A stretch of 64,000 nt of DNA, taken from the NCBI GenBank assembly GCA_964034945.1, contig OZ035962.1, forward strand, positions 66,793,274 through 66,857,273, written 5' to 3'. This DNA is from Chrysopilus asiliformis. Its lineage: Eukaryota; Arthropoda; Insecta; Diptera; Rhagionidae. Positions 60,183-64,000 of this stretch are shown one piece after another (position 1 is the stretch's first letter; each line of letters starts with the position of its first letter). The notes under the pieces were generated by a model that was given only the letters and a program-made list of their open reading frames with translations, ran no database searches and was not told the DNA's origin. The translations under genes were made by a program, and so were the position numbers.

Positions 60183-61319
60183 CACCCAGAGAAAAATCTT
60201 AGTAAAATCTTAGTAAAATTAACAAAAGACTTTGTGTTGAACTTTAACACAAGAAAAAACGTATAGATAACAGAAGTTCTGTTCTCCGAACGAAAAATTG
60301 TGTTATTCTAATAACATAGAATATGTAGGATTTACGTACATACATGTGCAGCCAACAAAAGTGCTTGTGTTAAATTTTTACCCAAAGAAATCGTAAATCG
60401 AAAATAAGTTGTGTAGTAACAACGCAAAAGGTTGTGAAAATTACAAATATCGTTTGTTGTTGATACAAATAATCAAAAACATGAAGAAGCTCTCTGTTAC
60501 ATATTATCTATGTACCTATAACACAATTCCGAGTAAAGCTAACAAAACTTCACGTAATAATTCAAGTCGATTTTTTTTCTTCTATTATAATTCACACGTG
60601 GTTTGCGAACTCGGAGTTTATATAGCTTGAACCTGCCTAAAATTTGGGAGCCGTTACAACTTTTTTATATGAATGACTGCTATATTTGGCCACTATGTCC
60701 TTTTTTCCCATATGCCCTTTTATGCCCTTTTTTCCCACTGGAGCATGCGATTTTGGTGGAACGGTTCCTATATGTTTTTTCCGTGTATGAAAGACATATT
60801 TTATGTGTAAAACTAACACAGATTATATGCTAGTTTCCACACGGTATAAATGTAAAAGCAACAAAATTTGACGTAGTATTAACGTAGTTATTATATGTAA
60901 TGTGAACCAAAAATTTGTTCATTACACGTCTGGGTTGTGTACGTTGAACACAGTGTTTTCTTCAATGTTACTGAAAATCTTGTTCACATAACACAAAATT
61001 CTGTACAACAAACCTACTTTTGTGTTGAAACAACAAACATTACACAAAAGTTGCAAGGTAAAATTGACGTAAGAATTTTTGTTAAGACAACACAAAATTT
61101 TGTTAAGAGCAATATAACAGAAGTTGTGTTGAGTTTACGTATTGTTTTTGTTAAGATAACATAGATTTTTCAGTAACCATCTGAAAAACGTGACAACGTA
61201 AAATTAACAAACTCAATTTTGTTAGGATAACACAAAGTTGTGTTGGACGTATATTGACGCTATATTTGTTAATTATACGTAGCATTTTCGTCAGATTGAA
61301 TGAGATTTTTCTCTGGGTG
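60183..61319. mobile_element. 1137-bp TIR element with TA flanks
   Basis: Ends cacccagagaaaaatct inverted; TA at 60181-60182 and 61320-61321. The interior repeats aacacaaaatttgtt and acgta words in both orientations. No transposase. The terminal sequence resembles, but does not equal, that of the 272-bp MITEs. Confidence 0.8.
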
Positions 61320-61673
61320 TACGTTAAACATTGATTGCTTACTTCTAGTAAGGTAAATAAGAAGTGGTTCCTATCATAATTGGGGACTATGTAGCCGGGC
61401 TTTTGATCATGGCGAAATTCTTTTAATACAAAATTAATAAAATTTTCATGCTAAATAACTTTAACGTGTTAAATTTAAAAAAAAAACGTTGCTGATTCAT
61501 AATTATTAAATCATTTATTGTATTTATATTTATTTTTTTTTATTTGTATTTTTACCTATTTCGATTTTAATTTTTTGATTTTAAATTTCAAAATTTGCAT
61601 ATCTTACTTATCACAACTACACATATGAATGTATGTTGAAAACTTTCCCAGTGCGGCGCCGCGTCGGCGGGTC

Positions 61674-62323
61674 GGGTTTAAGGTAGAACCTGAATCGTAC
61701 GTCGATGCGTCCGTCATGCGTCCGTCACGTTGACAGTTCGAGTAGAATCAACGGGCTGCTATGAGTACTCCCCTAATAATACGTTTTCCGATGCGGCAAC
61801 CGCATAGAGTAGGTCGAATTTCTACTTTTACATGCGGCAACGCATGGAAATGTCATTTCGCAAAAAAGTTTGTTTACGATTTAAGCAATTTAAGTATGCA
61901 ACAAATTGAAAGTAATTGTTTCGACGGTAAACTAATATAAGAAGTGCAAAACAATGAATTAACTCCAGATTCGTTGCCGTACCCAACTGTCACCCCATCG
62001 AACTGTCAACCGGACACACGCTTGACAAGATTTTTTAATAAAAACTTTAGTTATATAGATTTCAATATTAACAGAAACATGTTAAAAAATTATCTACTCT
62101 CTACATGAGGACTTTGTCTTTTTTTTTAATTATTATTATTTCTTTCTGTACTTTGTATACTACATTGTTAATTCATATTTAGTTTATTGTTACATATTTA
62201 TATTGTTAAACAGTTATATTTCTAAGTCAGATGGTCATATGTACCTGTTGGTAAATAAATAAATAAATAAATAAATAAATGACGGACGCATCGACGTACG
62301 ATTCAGGTTCTAGCTTTAAACCC
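61674..62323. mobile_element. 650-bp MITE with 43-bp terminal repeats
   Basis: Ends gggtttaa(g/a)g(-/c)tagaacctga and on through atcgtacgtcgatgcgtccg are inverted at 61674-61716 and 62280-62323. The left flank is GC-rich. The interior has gcggcaac words and an (aaat)n run next to the right repeat. No clean TSD. Confidence 0.82.
62252..62281 (+). repeat. (aaat)n microsatellite
   Basis: About seven aaat units immediately inside the right terminal repeat of the MITE. Confidence 0.95.
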
Positions 62324-62485
62324 AGGTACTTCCGATTTCAAACAATTCAGCGAAGTTCCTCTAGACATGAATAAATAGGTTTTATCCCAAACACCACACG
62401 GCGTTTTTCCACACCAAACCGATTTATATATTTTATTTTTCCAATGACTTGAATTTTTTATCGATAGCGGCCATGTGGTTAAAGC

Positions 62486-62582
62486 AACATCTGTATCTGG
62501 CGTTGCTCGGACAAGTATCTGGCGTTGCTCAAGCAAGTATCTGGCGTTGCTCGGGCAAGTATTTGGCGTTGCTCGGGTAATA
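62486..62582 (+). repeat. Minisatellite with gtatctggcgttgctcgg units
   Basis: About four copies of a 26-bp unit (caagtatctggcgttgctcg) with small changes. Confidence 0.9.
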
Positions 62583-63440
62583 ATAAACTTTTGAGTATGG
62601 ATATTTTTTAGTACCTATACATAGAGGCTAATCCTGAAAGGGGTGGTTCTATGGACAATTTCAGGAATAAAATCGTATGGCAGGTAGACCATCAGGTAGA
62701 ATCACAGGGTATCTAAGAAAAAGGGTGCCAAAGAATTCACATATTAACCCGCAAAGATGTTATATTTGTATTATGTGTAAGAATTGTATAATTACTATTA
62801 CCCAGCAAGATTTTAGTAACGTGTTCAACCACAAATGCAACACTTCGCATCTGTAGAAGGATGTAAATGTGCGTGTAGTGGTGAAGTATTCTTATTTACT
62901 TTCGCATCGCCATTGGACGAAGAGAGACAAACTAATGTCATTCCATCCAACCATTCTGTTCTTGCATCAACTTTTGTTATTCCCAGTGACATATCTGCGA
63001 AAGCAACATCGAATGATTCGGGAATTCCTTAATTTGAACTCGGATCTTCAAATTGTGGAATTTCCACTCGATGTTGCTTCCGCAGAAATTTCATTGGGAA
63101 TAGCAAACGCTCCACAGATATCATATTTCTAGGATTGTTTTGAATTGGAAAAAAATTGCTAAGCTGATATTCATGTCAGGACACGATCTATGTTCTGTTC
63201 TATAAAAAAAAATACTGGAATTTAGGGAAATAGGATTGCTGATTAAATGAACGTGCTCTAATGGGTAAAATCGGAACTCTTAAACTAATAAACCGATTTT
63301 TCTTTCACCTATACTTTTTTGAAAGGTAATTGTATGACCCTTATTTTAGACACCCATATTTTTACTCACATTTTTTCACTTTATCCGTTATTCCTTTACA
63401 CATTTTTTTTGTGTTAATAAACAACTAACTAAAACTATCA
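62583..63440. other. No gene recognised
   Basis: gatgttgctt / gaagcaacatcg-type inverted words occur near 63000-63085. The short frames at 62835-63132 lack recognisable domains. Confidence 0.35.
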
Positions 63441-63617
63441 AATATGAGCGAATTGCTAACCCCACGGTTAGACGTGCGACTAGAAGTCGCATGCCGTATC
63501 TCATCTCAGGGAAATCGCTCGTGTAAACGCCAGTTGCATGCAAGCGGGGAAAATCGCAACTCAAGTCGTATGTAAAAACCTCATACAATCTGAGCTGCGA
63601 CTGGAACTGCAAATGAT

Positions 63618-63935
63618 TTGACATTTAAGGTTATGTCAAGGGCAGAAAATAAGTTGAGTAGAAGTGAAATTTTGAAATTAATGAATTTGTGCCGGGAAAG
63701 AGAGTGCCTCTGGAAGACTGCCTCGAAATTGTATCGTAGAAACGATCTCAAGAAGCAGGCGTATGAACAAATCGGCGCGGAATTGAAACTCACAAGCGAG
63801 GAAGTGAAGAAAAAGTTGAGAAATTTACGAACAACGTATGTTCACGAAAAAAAGTAAATCAATGCGAGTCGGAAGTCTGAGCATCGACAGAAGATATTTT
63901 ATGAGCCTTCGTTGTTTTGGTATTCAGAAATGAGT
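63618..63935 (+). pseudogene. MADF-domain gene or element ORF, frameshifted
   Basis: From the ATG at 63618 the frame reads RSEILKLMNLCRERECLWKT, KLYRRNDLKKQAYEQIGAEL and EVKKKLRNLRTTYVHEKK, a nearly complete MADF DNA-binding domain. It stops at 63855-63857. The last part of the domain (FYEPSLFWYSEMSFF) follows in another frame at about 63896-63940, so at least one frameshift is present. Upstream (63460-63600) lies GC-richer, partly self-complementary sequence like that of the MADF-bearing TIR elements. The right end is outside the window. It could be a host pseudogene instead. Confidence 0.6.
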
Positions 63936-64000
63936 TTTTTTTTCGACAAAAACCTTTGAAGTGTGCCCCGTTTTCTTCCATAGAAGAATTTTAAGGAGAT

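Overview
The window looks like AT-rich insect nuclear DNA, most likely a fly (Diptera), dominated by transposable elements. The only clear host gene is a K-Cl cotransporter of the SLC12A family (Drosophila kcc / kazachoc type). It lies on the minus strand and is split into at least 17 coding exons between 34169 and 8894. All exon junctions keep frame and have GT/AG borders, giving about 902 codons. The extreme N terminus (to the right of 34169) and the C-terminal end (to the left of 8894) were not found. The close match to the fly kcc protein as I remember it, plus mariner, hAT and Penelope elements, is why I suggest a fly; species is not determinable by eye.

Layout. 1-8.4 kb: repeats only, including two hAT-type non-autonomous elements with exact 8-bp target duplications (677-2098 and 6173-6620), a fold-back element (5048-5412) and a Tc1/mariner deletion derivative (8005-8367). 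8.9-15.2 kb: C-terminal half of kcc (exons I to Q), with a TAA-flanked MITE whose right terminal repeat is itself split by a 117-bp near-perfect palindrome (11212-11328). 15.2-20.6 kb: one kcc intron holding an antisense non-LTR retrotransposon broken by three younger insertions (a MADF-carrying TIR element, a hAT MITE and a deleted mariner). 20.6-22.3 kb: a compact cluster of six kcc exons. 22.3-33.7 kb: an 11.4-kb kcc intron filled with nested hAT elements, a SINE, a second MADF-carrying TIR element and two TTAA-flanked MITEs. 33.7-34.2 kb: two kcc exons.

34.2-64 kb holds no recognisable host exon. It contains a pogo-like element, two copies of a TTAA-flanked MITE, a nearly intact full-length mariner with perfect terminal repeats (41318-42606), a Penelope-like GIY-YIG fragment with a decayed hammerhead-like motif next to a Ty3/gypsy gag-pol fragment (43.5-47.5 kb, truncated in integrase), a near-identical inverted MITE pair (48437 and 50687), a degenerate tandem array hit by a SINE (52.7-53.5 kb), a 122-bp satellite array (54.9-55.6 kb), a full-length SINE (57.1 kb), further Tc1/mariner remnants and a third MADF-domain remnant at the right edge. 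This stretch may be a first intron of kcc or intergenic sequence.

Nothing here acts as an operon. The interest lies in the layering of element insertions, several of which can be dated relative to each other and verified by target-site duplications or, in one case, by an empty paralogous site inside the same window.
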